Notes under the pieces: generated by a model
Database searches by the model: none
The model's input: the letters and a program-made list of their open reading frames with translations, nothing else
What the model was told of the DNA's origin: nothing
Made by a program: the position numbers and the translations under genes
Assembly: GCF_002727185.1 (NCBI RefSeq)
Contig: NZ_NIZW01000004.1
Location: 248,001 to 312,000 of the forward strand
Origin: Rhodopirellula bahusiensis
GTDB taxonomy: Bacteria > Planctomycetota > Planctomycetia > Pirellulales > Pirellulaceae
Direction: 5' to 3'
Length of the DNA: 64,000 nucleotides
In this document: positions 21,379 to 30,919 of the stretch, piece after piece
How the letters are laid out: every line of letters begins with the position of its first letter
Numbering within the stretch: the first letter of the stretch is position 1

Positions 21379-22623
21379 ATGACACGCTCGATCCGCAGCC
21401 AGATCCCCTCCATCGCCCTTTTCGCAACTCTTGTTGTTGTCTTTTCAGGAATGGAATGTCCCGGCCAGGACACCTCCGACAACAGCGAATTGGGACCCAA
21501 AATCCAGTTCGAAACCATCGACGGTGACGCACAATCAGGACAGCTAAGCAACCTGACGGGTTCGTCTCTCAGCGTGATTTTGGCCGATGGGCAGTCCAAA
21601 CAGTGGGAATTGACCGAGATCGCACGCATCCAATTCGAAGGATCTCAGCAAACCAGCCCACCGACTCGCGTCATCCTTCGCGGGGGCTCAGAAGTGGCTT
21701 CCGCCGCGACTTCCATGGAAGGCGAAAATTTGCTGGTTCGCTCTTTGGGCCAACCTCCCCTCACGGTGTCCATCCGCTCCGTTCAATCCATTCGATTCCG
21801 AGCCCCGTCGTCAGCGACTGACGCTGACTGGCTCGCTCTGGTGGAAGAACCTCAGCGTCGCGACCGCTTGGTCATCCGCCGGGAAGGCAACGCCCTGGAT
21901 CCGATCGAAGGCACGATCCTTGAGATCAAGCGAGATTTCGTTTCCTTCGACCTCAGTGGCAACATCGTCGATGCTCCATTGCAAAAGCTTGAAGGCGTGA
22001 TCTTCTCGACCACCGGCGATCGCCCAACAGAGAAACTGATTCAAATTAAAGACCAACGTGGATCACGGTGGATGGCGGAGCAAGCGAATTGGAATCCAAC
22101 CGATCGCTCGCTAGAGCTGGATCTGGGCGACGACATCACACATTCCATTCCTGTGTCGCAGCTATTGGAAATCCAGTTCTCCGGGGGAATCCTTTATCTT
22201 GTCGACGCGGAAGTTGCCCAGCAGCACCAACCGGATGCCCTCAGCACGCTTGTCGGCGATGACTTGGCATCGACTTGGTTTGCAACGGAATCAAATGGCA
22301 AAAACCTCACGACCATGCTGTCGTCCGATCACGTTGTTCGTGTTCCCGATGGTTATCAAAAGCTAGTTGCCGCTGTCCGTATGTCATCCGATGTGGACCA
22401 GTTCACTCCATTGAAGCTGTCGGTGTTGATGGATAATCGCGTCGTCTGGACACTCGACATCGAAGACCGCAAACCGCACGGGCTGATTCTGCCACTCGAA
22501 GACGCGCGGCGTCTTACGCTTCGCACCTCCCTAACGGGTGAAGATGCATCCAAACCCAAACGGTCAATCGACCAAGCCTTGGGACATCGAGTCGAGTGGC
22601 TGGGTGCCCGCTTGCTAAAATAG
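21379..22623 (+). CDS. Secreted planctomycete protein, possible NPCBM-like C-terminal domain
   Basis: The 414-residue product starts with a basic n-region and hydrophobic core (IALFATLVVVFSG), with probable cleavage near residue 28, so it should be exported. Two similar beta-rich blocks follow at about 35-110 and 165-260; each carries the pattern 'xxG.L..L....v.f....G......L..i..I.F', which resembles repeated SH3-like folds. The C-terminal 120 residues (YQKLVAAVRMSS, LSVLMDNRVVWTLDI, LTLRTSL) resemble an NPCBM-type carbohydrate-binding fold, but this is by eye only. It lies 26 bases upstream of the S1C protease gene and is probably the first gene of that operon. Function unknown. Confidence 0.75.
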   Translation: MTRSIRSQIPSIALFATLVVVFSGMECPGQDTSDNSELGPKIQFETIDGDAQSGQLSNLTGSSLSVILADGQSKQWELTEIARIQFEGSQQTSPPTRVILRGGSEVASAATSMEGENLLVRSLGQPPLTVSIRSVQSIRFRAPSSATDADWLALVEEPQRRDRLVIRREGNALDPIEGTILEIKRDFVSFDLSGNIVDAPLQKLEGVIFSTTGDRPTEKLIQIKDQRGSRWMAEQANWNPTDRSLELDLGDDITHSIPVSQLLEIQFSGGILYLVDAEVAQQHQPDALSTLVGDDLASTWFATESNGKNLTTMLSSDHVVRVPDGYQKLVAAVRMSSDVDQFTPLKLSVLMDNRVVWTLDIEDRKPHGLILPLEDARRLTLRTSLTGEDASKPKRSIDQALGHRVEWLGARLLK

Positions 22624-22649
22624 TTCGCGTGCCGCTTCGGCGTGCTTGA

Positions 22650-24614
22650 ATGCCTTCTGCACTGACGACTTCACACAGACAAAAACGATTCGCCATGCCA
22701 TCTCGATGTCTCGGTTCTGCCTTGGTGCGAATCGGTTGCTTGACGTTTGCTCTCCTTGCATCGGTTGCGTGGTTGACCACCCAAGTTGATGCAGAAGAGT
22801 CATCACTCTTGCCCGACGAACAACGTTGGATCGAAGAATTCGAATCCGCTCGAATCGCTGGCATTGCCAAAGCCATGCCTTCGACGGTCATGGTGTTCGT
22901 TCCCGGTGGTGGAGGCGGCGGAAGCGGTGTCCTGATCAGCGAGGACGGCTACGCGTTGACCAACTTTCACGTCAGCAGTCCCGCGGGAACCTACATGCGT
23001 TGCGGGCTCAGCGACGGCAAAGTTTATGACGCCGTGGTGGTCGGCATCGATCCAGTTGGCGACTTGGCATTGATTCAGTTGCTAGGGCGAGAAGACTTCT
23101 CCACAGCCGAATTTGTACCCAGTCGCTCGGTCCAAGTTGGCGACTGGTGCTTTGCGATCGGCAATCCGTTCTTGCTGGCAACCAACCTTCAACCGACCGT
23201 CACCGCAGGAATCATCAGCGGTGTGCGTCGATATCAGTATCCTTCTGGCACGCTGTTGGAATACGGAAACTGCTTTCAAACCGATGCCTCGATCAACCCG
23301 GGCAACTCCGGCGGACCCTTGTACGACAACGACGGTGACTTGATTGGAATCATCGGCCGAGCCTCATTTGAAAAACGCGGGCGAGTCAACGTGGGAGTTG
23401 GCTACGCGATCTCGGGTGACCAAGCTCAAAACTTCCTCGGATGTCTGCACAGTGGTCGAGTCGTTGACCATGCCACGCTGGGTGCCACCGTTGGTACGGA
23501 CGAAGACGGCAGCGTCCGGGTCACCAACATTCTCAGCTCCAGCGATGCCTATCGCCGCGGACTCAGGTATGGCGACGAGATACTAGAGATCGATGGCCAA
23601 GTCATCCAAACCGCCAACGATGTCCAGAACATCCTTGCGACGTTCCCGTCCTCTTGGCGAATCCCGATCACGTATCGGCAAGAGGGAACCAGCGTTGAGA
23701 CCTTGGTTCGTTTGGCCAGCGTTCATCGCGGATCCGAATTACTCGAGAAAATGAAGTCGGCTTTGCCGCCACCTCCCCCCGCGCCGCCCAAGCCACCGGC
23801 ATCACCTGAATCAGATGATGCGTCCCCTGAATCACCCGAAGATTCGAATGCTAAATCATCGCCGGATGAACCCGAGCAGTCTCAGCCGGACAACTCAAAG
23901 AAAGCGATGAAAGACGCGGCCGGCGAACCAGTTCCCGAGATCGCCGTCAATCAAATCGAAGTGCGAGAAGGCTACGCGAATTACTACTACAACCAACTGC
24001 AACAAACGAAGTTCATCGAGCGACTTCGCCGGCAGTTCGAAGAAGCAACCACAGATGATTCCGTTTGGAAAATCAACGGCACAGCGATTCCAGTTGCCGA
24101 CAATCAACAGCCAAGCGAGTTCCAATTAACCATCGGTGAGGGGCAGTTCGAATTCAAAATCGGGAATGACGTGGAACGTTTGTCGCGTGGAGATGAACTG
24201 CTTCGCGTGGTTGATGAACAACGTGACGCTGGCATCCTTGCATGCTTGAGCGCACTCCAACGAATGCTGGCGATCGGCCCCAAGCAATTTGGTGACACCT
24301 ACTACTGGGGCACGATGCCGTTGTCCGGCAAACGCCCGCTTCGCGACACTGTGATCGGAATCCATTCTGATCTCGAAACCCGCTTCTTGCATCATCCCGA
24401 ATCGGAACGCCTGGAAGTGATCGAATCCATCGCCGGCACCGACACCGATCCCGCCGAACTTTGGTTCGGAACAGACAACGGCGGAATCCCATCGACGATG
24501 CAGCTTCGCTACGGAACGACGACAGTCCTGAACCTGCAAATCGATGATTGGTCTGTCGAGCAAGCCGGCCAACCACAAGCTCCCGACGCTCCGATCAATG
24601 GAGATGCATCATGA
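22650..24614 (+). CDS. HtrA/Deg-type serine protease (S1C) with PDZ domain
   Basis: This is an exported trypsin-like protease of the HtrA/Deg type, expected to degrade or sense misfolded envelope proteins. With the ATG at 22650 (654 residues) the triad is intact: His107 in ALTNFHV, Asp138 in DPVGDLALI and Ser220 in NPGNSGGPL. One PDZ domain covers about 258-345 (VTNILSSSDAYRRGLRYGDEIL). A Pro/Glu/Ser-rich linker at about 370-430 leads to a C-terminal region of about 215 residues that I do not recognise. An in-frame ATG at 22695 gives a more normal signal peptide (LVRIGCLTFALLASVAWLTTQVDAEE) and may be the real start. The stop overlaps the next start as ATGA at 24611, which indicates translational coupling with the following pseudoprotease. 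Confidence 0.88.
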   Translation: MPSALTTSHRQKRFAMPSRCLGSALVRIGCLTFALLASVAWLTTQVDAEESSLLPDEQRWIEEFESARIAGIAKAMPSTVMVFVPGGGGGGSGVLISEDGYALTNFHVSSPAGTYMRCGLSDGKVYDAVVVGIDPVGDLALIQLLGREDFSTAEFVPSRSVQVGDWCFAIGNPFLLATNLQPTVTAGIISGVRRYQYPSGTLLEYGNCFQTDASINPGNSGGPLYDNDGDLIGIIGRASFEKRGRVNVGVGYAISGDQAQNFLGCLHSGRVVDHATLGATVGTDEDGSVRVTNILSSSDAYRRGLRYGDEILEIDGQVIQTANDVQNILATFPSSWRIPITYRQEGTSVETLVRLASVHRGSELLEKMKSALPPPPPAPPKPPASPESDDASPESPEDSNAKSSPDEPEQSQPDNSKKAMKDAAGEPVPEIAVNQIEVREGYANYYYNQLQQTKFIERLRRQFEEATTDDSVWKINGTAIPVADNQQPSEFQLTIGEGQFEFKIGNDVERLSRGDELLRVVDEQRDAGILACLSALQRMLAIGPKQFGDTYYWGTMPLSGKRPLRDTVIGIHSDLETRFLHHPESERLEVIESIAGTDTDPAELWFGTDNGGIPSTMQLRYGTTTVLNLQIDDWSVEQAGQPQAPDAPINGDAS

Positions 24615-25690
24615 GCCGTACACCAAACCTCGAACAAGAGAACTTTCGACCGCGTCATGCCGATCTTGGCACTTCGTCGTGGTTGAAAATCCTCCTAGGG
24701 TGCATCGCGTGGTCAATCCTCGCATGTCTCACACCGAATAGTTTGTCGGCTCAACCGTCGATGGCGCGACCTTCCGACCAAGCCCAACCGAAGATGGTCA
24801 AGGTCTACGGTGCCGGTGGACTGTCTGGACTGGAAGCCTATCAAAGTGGTTTTCTCGTTTCTCCTGCTGGCCACATCGCGACGGCTTGGAGCTACGTGCT
24901 GGACGTTGACCCAGTCGTCATTCTTCACGACGGACGCCGATTCGAATCCAAGATTGTCGGCTTTGAACCCGCCCTCGAACTTGCGGTTCTGAAGATCGAA
25001 GCGGATGACCTGTCGTTCTTTCCAATCCCTGAAACGAATTCGATTTCCTGGGGAGATCCTGTTCTCGCTGTCAGCAACCTGTTCGGCATCGCGACGGGCA
25101 ACGAACCCGCCAGCGTGATGCAAGGACGAGTCGCTGCGAAAACAAAACTCGACGCCCGCCGCGGGACCTTTCAAACACCCTATCGCGGTGAAGTCCTGCT
25201 GCTCGACTTGGTTGCCAATAACCCCGGTGCCGCCGGCGGAGCCTTGATCAATCCCGAAGGCGAATTCCTTGGAATGCTTGGCAAAGAGCTTCGCGATCGA
25301 AAGACCGGCGTTTGGCTGAATTACGCGATCCCCGCCGACGTGCTCCGCCAACCCATCGGCGACATCATCGCGGGCCGCAAGACGACACTTCCCGATGAAT
25401 CCAACCCCGTTCTGCCTCGCGAAAAATCCCACTCACCAACCAGCCTTGGCATTGGGTTGATTCCGGATGTGCTCGAGAACACACCGGCCTACATCGACTT
25501 CATTGAAAAAGAATCGGCCGCGGACCGTGTGGACCTTCGGCCCGATGATTTGATTGTGCTCGTCAACGGTCGCCGCGTCTCGCACCAACGTGCTTTTCGC
25601 GATTTGCTGAGACGAATCGACCGGCGCGACCAAGTCGCCTTGGTGGTCCAACGAGACAACGAAATTCTAGACTTGGTACTACGCCCATGA
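24611..25690 (+). CDS. S1C-fold pseudoprotease with PDZ-like domain (all three catalytic residues replaced)
   Basis: The 359-residue product has an export signal (about 24-48, ending LSAQ), an S1C-like body and a C-terminal PDZ-like segment at about 275-355 (LGIGLIPDVLENTPAYIDFI, LRPDDLIVLVNGRRV). Aligned by eye on the upstream protease, the histidine position is Ser94 (ATAWSYV), the aspartate position is Glu123 (ALELAVLKI) and the serine position is Ala208 (NPGAAGGALIN). The fold motifs GHIATA, LAVLKI and NPG..GG are kept, so this looks like a maintained inactive relative and not a decayed gene. The start overlaps the previous stop and its own stop overlaps the next start (ATGA at 25687), so the three protease-fold genes are tightly coupled. 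A scaffolding or regulatory role for the active protease is inferred. Confidence 0.82.
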   Translation: MSRTPNLEQENFRPRHADLGTSSWLKILLGCIAWSILACLTPNSLSAQPSMARPSDQAQPKMVKVYGAGGLSGLEAYQSGFLVSPAGHIATAWSYVLDVDPVVILHDGRRFESKIVGFEPALELAVLKIEADDLSFFPIPETNSISWGDPVLAVSNLFGIATGNEPASVMQGRVAAKTKLDARRGTFQTPYRGEVLLLDLVANNPGAAGGALINPEGEFLGMLGKELRDRKTGVWLNYAIPADVLRQPIGDIIAGRKTTLPDESNPVLPREKSHSPTSLGIGLIPDVLENTPAYIDFIEKESAADRVDLRPDDLIVLVNGRRVSHQRAFRDLLRRIDRRDQVALVVQRDNEILDLVLRP

Positions 25691-27756
25691 TTCGCGAACT
25701 TCCTTTGGCAAACCCGCCTCGCTCCATGCGATTCCATCGCTTGCTCAGTCCCGTCAAAGCGTTGTTATCGTTCGCGTTGCTCCTTGGCATGGCATCCACT
25801 TCCATCGCTGAAGATCCCACGCCCGCTCGCTATCAAAGCATTCTGGCAAAAGCGGTTCGCCATGTCGCCCAAAGAGCATTGCCCTCCGTCGTGACCATCG
25901 AAGTCATCGGCGTGATGCAAGCCGATGGTGAGGTGCGGCAAGACGCGCCGACCTCGGGAGTGGTGATCGACGAACAGGGCCACGTGCTGACGTCCTCTTG
26001 GGTGACCGGTGGTGATTCAGCCAGCATCATCGTCAACGCCCCGAGCGGCAAACGGTATCCCGCGGAAGTCGTTGCCAAAGACGAACACCGAGACCTTGTC
26101 CTTTTGAAAATCGCGTCCGGCGACGAGACATGGCAACCGATCGAATTCCCGAGCACCGACCAAACGACCGATACAGTCGGAGAAACCGTGGTCGCAGTGG
26201 CCCGGTACGGAGAGATCAACACTCCAATGGTCAGCACTGGAATTCTCTCTGCAATCGGTCGCCTCGACGGAACCGCAATCCAAACCGATGCCAGGATCTC
26301 ACCCGCGTTTTACGGTGGTCCTTTGGTCGATCTGAAAGGTCGCTTCCGTGGCATCGTGATTCCCGCGGTGGGTGAGGGCGGCGCCGAAGAGTCGACCGCA
26401 TGGTACGACTCCGGAATCGCTTTCGCGGTCCCCAGTCCGATCATCGCTCAAAAGCTGGACCAACTGCGTCGTGGCGAAAACATCCAACAAGGCTTGCTCG
26501 GCTTTGTCGTCGCCGGCAGCGATCCGTACGCCGATGGAACCGAACTGAGTGTCGTTCGAAAACGTTCGCCTGCTGACAAAGCCGGCCTGAAAGTCGGCGA
26601 TGAACTGAAAACAATCGGCGGCCAAAACGTCACGCGACGACAGGAAATCAAACTCGCGTTGGGTCGGTACGACGCTGGCAACGAAGTCGAAATTGAGTAC
26701 GAACGCGATGGAAAGCGAATGTCCTCCACGGCGACGATGATCGCCACGATCCCGCCGCTTCAGCCGCAATTCATCGGCGTGATCGCAGCCGATGAAATGG
26801 AAGAAAAGACGGCTGACGACTCTACCGAAGACAAATCGAAACCATCGGTTTCAGTCATCGTCCAAAACGTTTGGAATCAATCGCCCGCCGACGGCATCCT
26901 GAAGATCAACGACCGTTTGATCGAACTCGACGGTGCCCCCATCCTTGACACCAATGCACTTCGGCAGCGACTTTGGGCATCCGATCCCGAAATCGCGATG
27001 GAACTAATAATCGAACGCGATGGCGAAACTCAAACCGTCTCGATCGACCCGCTAACGCTCGACGGGCCGCTGGATCGCATCCAATCTTTCAAGACACCCG
27101 CTCCATTGGCCGCAGACGCATGGAACGTCGAAGAGCTACAACTGCCTGACATCACCAACGAAGCAGCGATCTGGTTCCCCAAATCAGAACTCGCGGCAGA
27201 AACAGATCCCGACGAAACGCCGTCGTCGCCATTGGCACTGGCGATTGTTCTGGCGCCTCCCAAAGACCGCGATCCATCCGCGATCCTGGGCCCATGGAAA
27301 GACCTGGCCCGTGAACGTCACGTCGCGGTGTGCGTCATCTGCAGCGATGGTGACGACCAATGGCGTCCCAACGAAATCGACGCGATCACCAAGCTGACAG
27401 CGGCATCACTCAAACGATCCGGTGCTTTGCCATCCGCGGTCTCACTGATCGGTGGAGGAGCATTCACGATGAATGAAAAAGCTAACCCCGCAGATTCGAT
27501 GGCACTGGGAGCCTCGCTCTCGACAACAAACGTGTTTGCTGGCGTGGCAATATCAAACGAGACCGAACCGCCCGCGGTTCGCCTTCGCAAAGACGGACCG
27601 CCGCGATTGCTTCGAGTCTTGATCCCAAACCCGCCCGATTCAGAATTGCCGTTCTGGGCCGAGACACTTCGCCGAATCGGGTGCCCGCTGCAGACCACCC
27701 TCACGCTCAATCGCGACCTCTGCCTTCAATGGACTCAATCGCTGCTCGCCATGTGA
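25687..27756 (+). CDS. Second S1C-fold pseudoprotease with two PDZ domains and a C-terminal extension
   Basis: The 689-residue product has a signal peptide (LLSFALLLGMASTSIAED, about 26-43). Its S1C domain keeps Asp136 (HRDLVLLKI) but has Trp105 at the histidine position (VLTSSWV) and Tyr209 at the serine position (SPAFYGGPL), so proteolysis is not expected. PDZ1 spans about 255-340 (VRKRSPADKAGLKVGDEL) and PDZ2 about 365-455 (NQSPADGILKINDRLIEL). The last 200 residues (LALAIVLAPP, VAVCVICSDGDDQW, VSLIGGGAFTM) look like an alpha/beta-hydrolase-type core without a GxSxG nucleophile elbow; that reading is tentative. It is the third gene of the coupled protease set; the lipase-like gene follows 130 bases later. 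Confidence 0.82.
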   Translation: MIRELPLANPPRSMRFHRLLSPVKALLSFALLLGMASTSIAEDPTPARYQSILAKAVRHVAQRALPSVVTIEVIGVMQADGEVRQDAPTSGVVIDEQGHVLTSSWVTGGDSASIIVNAPSGKRYPAEVVAKDEHRDLVLLKIASGDETWQPIEFPSTDQTTDTVGETVVAVARYGEINTPMVSTGILSAIGRLDGTAIQTDARISPAFYGGPLVDLKGRFRGIVIPAVGEGGAEESTAWYDSGIAFAVPSPIIAQKLDQLRRGENIQQGLLGFVVAGSDPYADGTELSVVRKRSPADKAGLKVGDELKTIGGQNVTRRQEIKLALGRYDAGNEVEIEYERDGKRMSSTATMIATIPPLQPQFIGVIAADEMEEKTADDSTEDKSKPSVSVIVQNVWNQSPADGILKINDRLIELDGAPILDTNALRQRLWASDPEIAMELIIERDGETQTVSIDPLTLDGPLDRIQSFKTPAPLAADAWNVEELQLPDITNEAAIWFPKSELAAETDPDETPSSPLALAIVLAPPKDRDPSAILGPWKDLARERHVAVCVICSDGDDQWRPNEIDAITKLTAASLKRSGALPSAVSLIGGGAFTMNEKANPADSMALGASLSTTNVFAGVAISNETEPPAVRLRKDGPPRLLRVLIPNPPDSELPFWAETLRRIGCPLQTTLTLNRDLCLQWTQSLLAM

Positions 27757-27886
27757 TCAAAAAAGAAAGTTCGCCAACCACTACTTTTCGCGAAGCGAGC
27801 ATCGATCGTTGGGCTCTGGTGGGATATCCCCAGAAAATCAGAGAACACTCTCCACAATCCCGCTTCGCGAACGCTGAAACAGTCCC

Positions 27887-28873
27887 ATGAACTTCTTTCG
27901 AATCCATGGTCGTCGGCTCAAAACCTTTCGCCGGTATGCTTTGATTGCCGCCGTTTCACTCGCCCCCGCATGGGGCGTCCACACTTGGTTGGGAACTTCC
28001 GAGAACACGACCATGGCCCAGAACATCAACGTTCCCTTGCCGACGCTCGGCGGGGCTCAACTGTGGACGGATCACGACCACCGAAACGGCTATCGAATTC
28101 AGCAGAATGCGGTGACGAAGCATTGGCGACTTCTGGATCCCAACAACATCCGCCGGGCTTGGGGAAGCCGAGCGGATGTCGATGAAGCCCTCAACGAACT
28201 GCAGCCAGAAATCGCATCGCCCGGCGATCGCCCAGTCGTCGTCCTGCTGCACGGTTTGATGCGGACCGACAACTGCATGAAATCACTGGAGACCAAACTC
28301 CACACCGAAGGCTTCGATCAAACCATACGGTTTGGTTACGCCAGCACTCGCGGGTCACTGGCTGAATCTGCCGCGGCACTGCGTGAGGTCCTCGAGCACC
28401 AATCGCCCGACGCTGAGTTCGCCTTCGTCGGCCATAGCATGGGCAACATCATCACTCGACATTTGATCGGCGATCTGCAAGCCGACGGTGACCCACACGG
28501 CTTGCTGCCTCGAATGAAATCAATGGTCATGCTCGGGCCGCCTAATCAAGGTGCCGCAATCGCTCGGCGACTCGCCCCGACCGGCGTCTTCGGACTGGTT
28601 GCCGGCCCCGGTGCAATGGAACTTGGAACACGATGGTCCGACGTCGAATCAAACCTCGCGACACCACCGTTCCCATTCGCAATCGTCGCAGGCAAAGTCG
28701 CGACACCAATCGCGAATCCACTGGTGGATGGCGAGGGCGACTTTGTGGTCAGCCTAGAAGAAGCTCAACTGGATGGAGCTCAAACGGTTCACCAAGTCCC
28801 AGTGCTGCACTCATTCCTAATGGAAGAACCCGACGTGCAAGACTGGACGATCGAGTTCCTGAAGGACCACTGA
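27887..28873 (+). CDS. Exported or membrane-anchored alpha/beta hydrolase (lipase-like)
   Basis: The 328-residue protein starts with a basic n-region and hydrophobic segment (YALIAAVSLAPAWGVHTWLG, about 17-36), probably an uncleaved anchor or signal. The core has the oxyanion HG motif (VVVLLHGLM, 117-125) and the nucleophile elbow GHSMG with Ser184. A late His308 (VPVLHSF) and an acidic residue in DGEGD near 281-285 could complete the triad. This pattern fits an esterase or a lipase of the LipA/PGAP1-like type. It converges with pepT, leaving only 23 bases between them. The substrate cannot be told from sequence. Confidence 0.82.
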   Translation: MNFFRIHGRRLKTFRRYALIAAVSLAPAWGVHTWLGTSENTTMAQNINVPLPTLGGAQLWTDHDHRNGYRIQQNAVTKHWRLLDPNNIRRAWGSRADVDEALNELQPEIASPGDRPVVVLLHGLMRTDNCMKSLETKLHTEGFDQTIRFGYASTRGSLAESAAALREVLEHQSPDAEFAFVGHSMGNIITRHLIGDLQADGDPHGLLPRMKSMVMLGPPNQGAAIARRLAPTGVFGLVAGPGAMELGTRWSDVESNLATPPFPFAIVAGKVATPIANPLVDGEGDFVVSLEEAQLDGAQTVHQVPVLHSFLMEEPDVQDWTIEFLKDH

Positions 28874-28896
28874 ATCCCAGCGTTTGCTTTGCGGGG

Positions 28897-30135
28897 TCAA
28901 ACGCGTTTCTCGCTCCACAGCTTCAACAACTCAACCAAATGATTGGCGGAGCTGACCATCTCATCCAGGCTCGCGAATTCGAGGACGCTGTGGATGTTGT
29001 GCTGACCACTGGACAAGTTCGGCGTCGGCAATCCTTTCTCGGTCAATTGACTGCCGTCGGTGCCGCCTCGCACAATGGCTGTTTGGCAAGGCAACCCCAA
29101 ATTCTCAAACGCTTGCTCGGCGAGCGATATCGACTCGGGCAACTTGGCCAATCCATCCGCCAGGTTTCGGTATTGCCGTCGCACATCACACTGCAACTGC
29201 ATCCCAGGCCAAGCCGCGGTGGCTTTCTCAGCCAACTCGCGAACTTTGTCGGCATAGACCGACAACTGGTCGCTATCGAAGGATCGCAAAATCAGTTCCA
29301 CACGCGTTTGCCCCACACCGCCGACAATGTCGTGCAGGTGGATGAATCCATCGCGGCCATCAGTGGTCTCGGGAGTCTCCGATTCTCGCGGCAATGAAGC
29401 CGCAAAATCGGACGCCGCCCGCAACGAATTCACCATCCGATCTTTCGCGATCGCAGGGTGAATATTGTGTCCTTGAAAGATCAACGTCATCGCGTCAGCG
29501 GAAAAAGTCTCGACGTCAATGATGCCTTGGCCCCCACCGTCGATGGTGTAAGCCACCGTTGCATCGAGCTCTTGCAGATCCAACTTGTCCGTGCCGCGTC
29601 CGATTTCTTCGTCGCAAGTCATCACGACACGAACCGGGCCGTGAGGTAGGTGGGGGTTCTCGATCAACGTCTCCGCGAGTTCCATAATGATGGCCACCCC
29701 GGCCTTGTCATCGCCACCCAACAACGTCGATCCGTCGGTGGTGACCAAGGTGTGCCCGACCATCTTTTCCAAATCAGGGCATCCGGCAACCGTGATCGCG
29801 TTTCCACTCGGAAGCTGGATGTCACCGCCGGAGTACGACTCAACAACTTGAGGATTGACCGACTCACTCGGCGCTTCGGGCGAAGTGTCCATGTGAGCAA
29901 CGAGAGCAACCGTCGGTGCTTGCCCGTCGATCGTGGCAGGAACGGTCGCTGTCACAACCGCGTGTTCATCCAGGACCACATCAGCCAGTCCCATCTGCAT
30001 CAATTCATCCGCCAACATCCGACCCAATTCGCGTTGGCTTTCCGTACTGGGGTAAGCTTGTGACTGCGGGTCGGCGGCAGTGTTCAGTCGGACGTATCGG
30101 AGAAATCGTTGCAGCAATCGGTCTTGGTTGATCAT
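28897..30135 (-). CDS. pepT: Peptidase T (tripeptide aminopeptidase, M20)
   Basis: PepT removes the N-terminal residue from tripeptides in the cytoplasm and needs two zinc ions. The 412-residue length matches the family. Metal and catalytic motifs are present: HMDTSPE with His81 and Asp83, GGDDKAG with the bridging Asp142, and DEEIGRG with Glu176 and Glu177. The lid-domain stretch FQGHNIHPAIAKDRMVN (about 220-236) and the late REGGTDGS-like RGGTDGS motif are also typical. Its ATG overlaps the stop of the upstream DUF3299 gene (ATGA at 30132-30135), so the two are translationally coupled. Confidence 0.94.
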   Translation of the reverse strand: MINQDRLLQRFLRYVRLNTAADPQSQAYPSTESQRELGRMLADELMQMGLADVVLDEHAVVTATVPATIDGQAPTVALVAHMDTSPEAPSESVNPQVVESYSGGDIQLPSGNAITVAGCPDLEKMVGHTLVTTDGSTLLGGDDKAGVAIIMELAETLIENPHLPHGPVRVVMTCDEEIGRGTDKLDLQELDATVAYTIDGGGQGIIDVETFSADAMTLIFQGHNIHPAIAKDRMVNSLRAASDFAASLPRESETPETTDGRDGFIHLHDIVGGVGQTRVELILRSFDSDQLSVYADKVRELAEKATAAWPGMQLQCDVRRQYRNLADGLAKLPESISLAEQAFENLGLPCQTAIVRGGTDGSQLTEKGLPTPNLSSGQHNIHSVLEFASLDEMVSSANHLVELLKLWSEKRV

Positions 30136-30749
30136 CGGACGCGAAGTCCCTCGATTCGAAACACGGCCATGTGGGATGCACCATCGGGGCCCTCGCCACC
30201 GGGGTATTGATACTTCTCAGTATCCAAGACGAACTTACCTTCGACCATGACCGGTCGCGGAACAAAATCTGTGGTTCGTCCCGGTTGCATCTCAATCATC
30301 ACACAATCGAACAAAGCCGCACCGGGTCCGAAACAGCATTCCTGGTTATCTCGCACCAGCACAAACTGATCGATGTCGGTTTCTTTGTACAACGTGCTCG
30401 GCAACATATAACCGCGCAAACGCACCTTGCGACCATTCAGAAACTTCAGTTCCTTGGTCAACTTCTTTTCGTCGAAAACTTCGCCCTTTTCGATATCAAA
30501 GGTCAAATCGTCAAACGTGATATCGCCTTTGGCCAGGTCCGCTTGGCTGCTCTTCCGCACCTCGACCTTTTCACGTCCGGCGGCGTCACCACGCATCGCA
30601 GCCCGGCGTTGCTCGATGATTGATCGAGCCGTCGCGGTCCGTTCCTTCTGGGTCTGGGTGTCATCAGCAAAAGACGAAGCCGGAAGGACGGATCCAACGG
30701 CGAGGCATCCCGCCATCACCGTCCAAAAAATTCGCGAATTCAGTTTCAT
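30132..30749 (-). CDS. Secreted DUF3299 protein
   Basis: I chose the ATG at 30749 because it gives a standard signal peptide (MKLNSRIFWTVMAGCLAVGS, cleavage after SSFA). An ATG at 30764 adds five residues, and the frame stays open further upstream without a good start. The 205-residue product has a charged middle region and a C-terminal DUF3299 domain: LNGRKVRLRGYMLPS, then QFVLVRDNQECCFGPGA, where the paired cysteines are the family hallmark. The function of DUF3299 is not established; a role at the cell envelope or in metal handling is speculation. It is coupled to pepT by an ATGA overlap, and a paralogue lies just upstream. Confidence 0.78.
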   Translation of the reverse strand: MKLNSRIFWTVMAGCLAVGSVLPASSFADDTQTQKERTATARSIIEQRRAAMRGDAAGREKVEVRKSSQADLAKGDITFDDLTFDIEKGEVFDEKKLTKELKFLNGRKVRLRGYMLPSTLYKETDIDQFVLVRDNQECCFGPGAALFDCVMIEMQPGRTTDFVPRPVMVEGKFVLDTEKYQYPGGEGPDGASHMAVFRIEGLRVR

Positions 30750-30919
30750 CTGACGAGCATCCATCGTTCGTGGAAGAAAATTGCTGTACCGTTCGCCCGC
30801 AACGTCGTGCACCCATCGTACCAATGTCTGCCGCGACTCCCACAACACCAAATCGCAATCGGCGTCAGCACGCAAACGACACGCCCTCCGCGTCGCAGCC
30901 CCACCGTCCGCCAACCAGT

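Noticed and set aside
28633-29397. 254-codon plus-strand frame over the lipase and pepT genes
   Set aside because: It spans the ends of two well-supported genes in other frames and has no recognisable domain.
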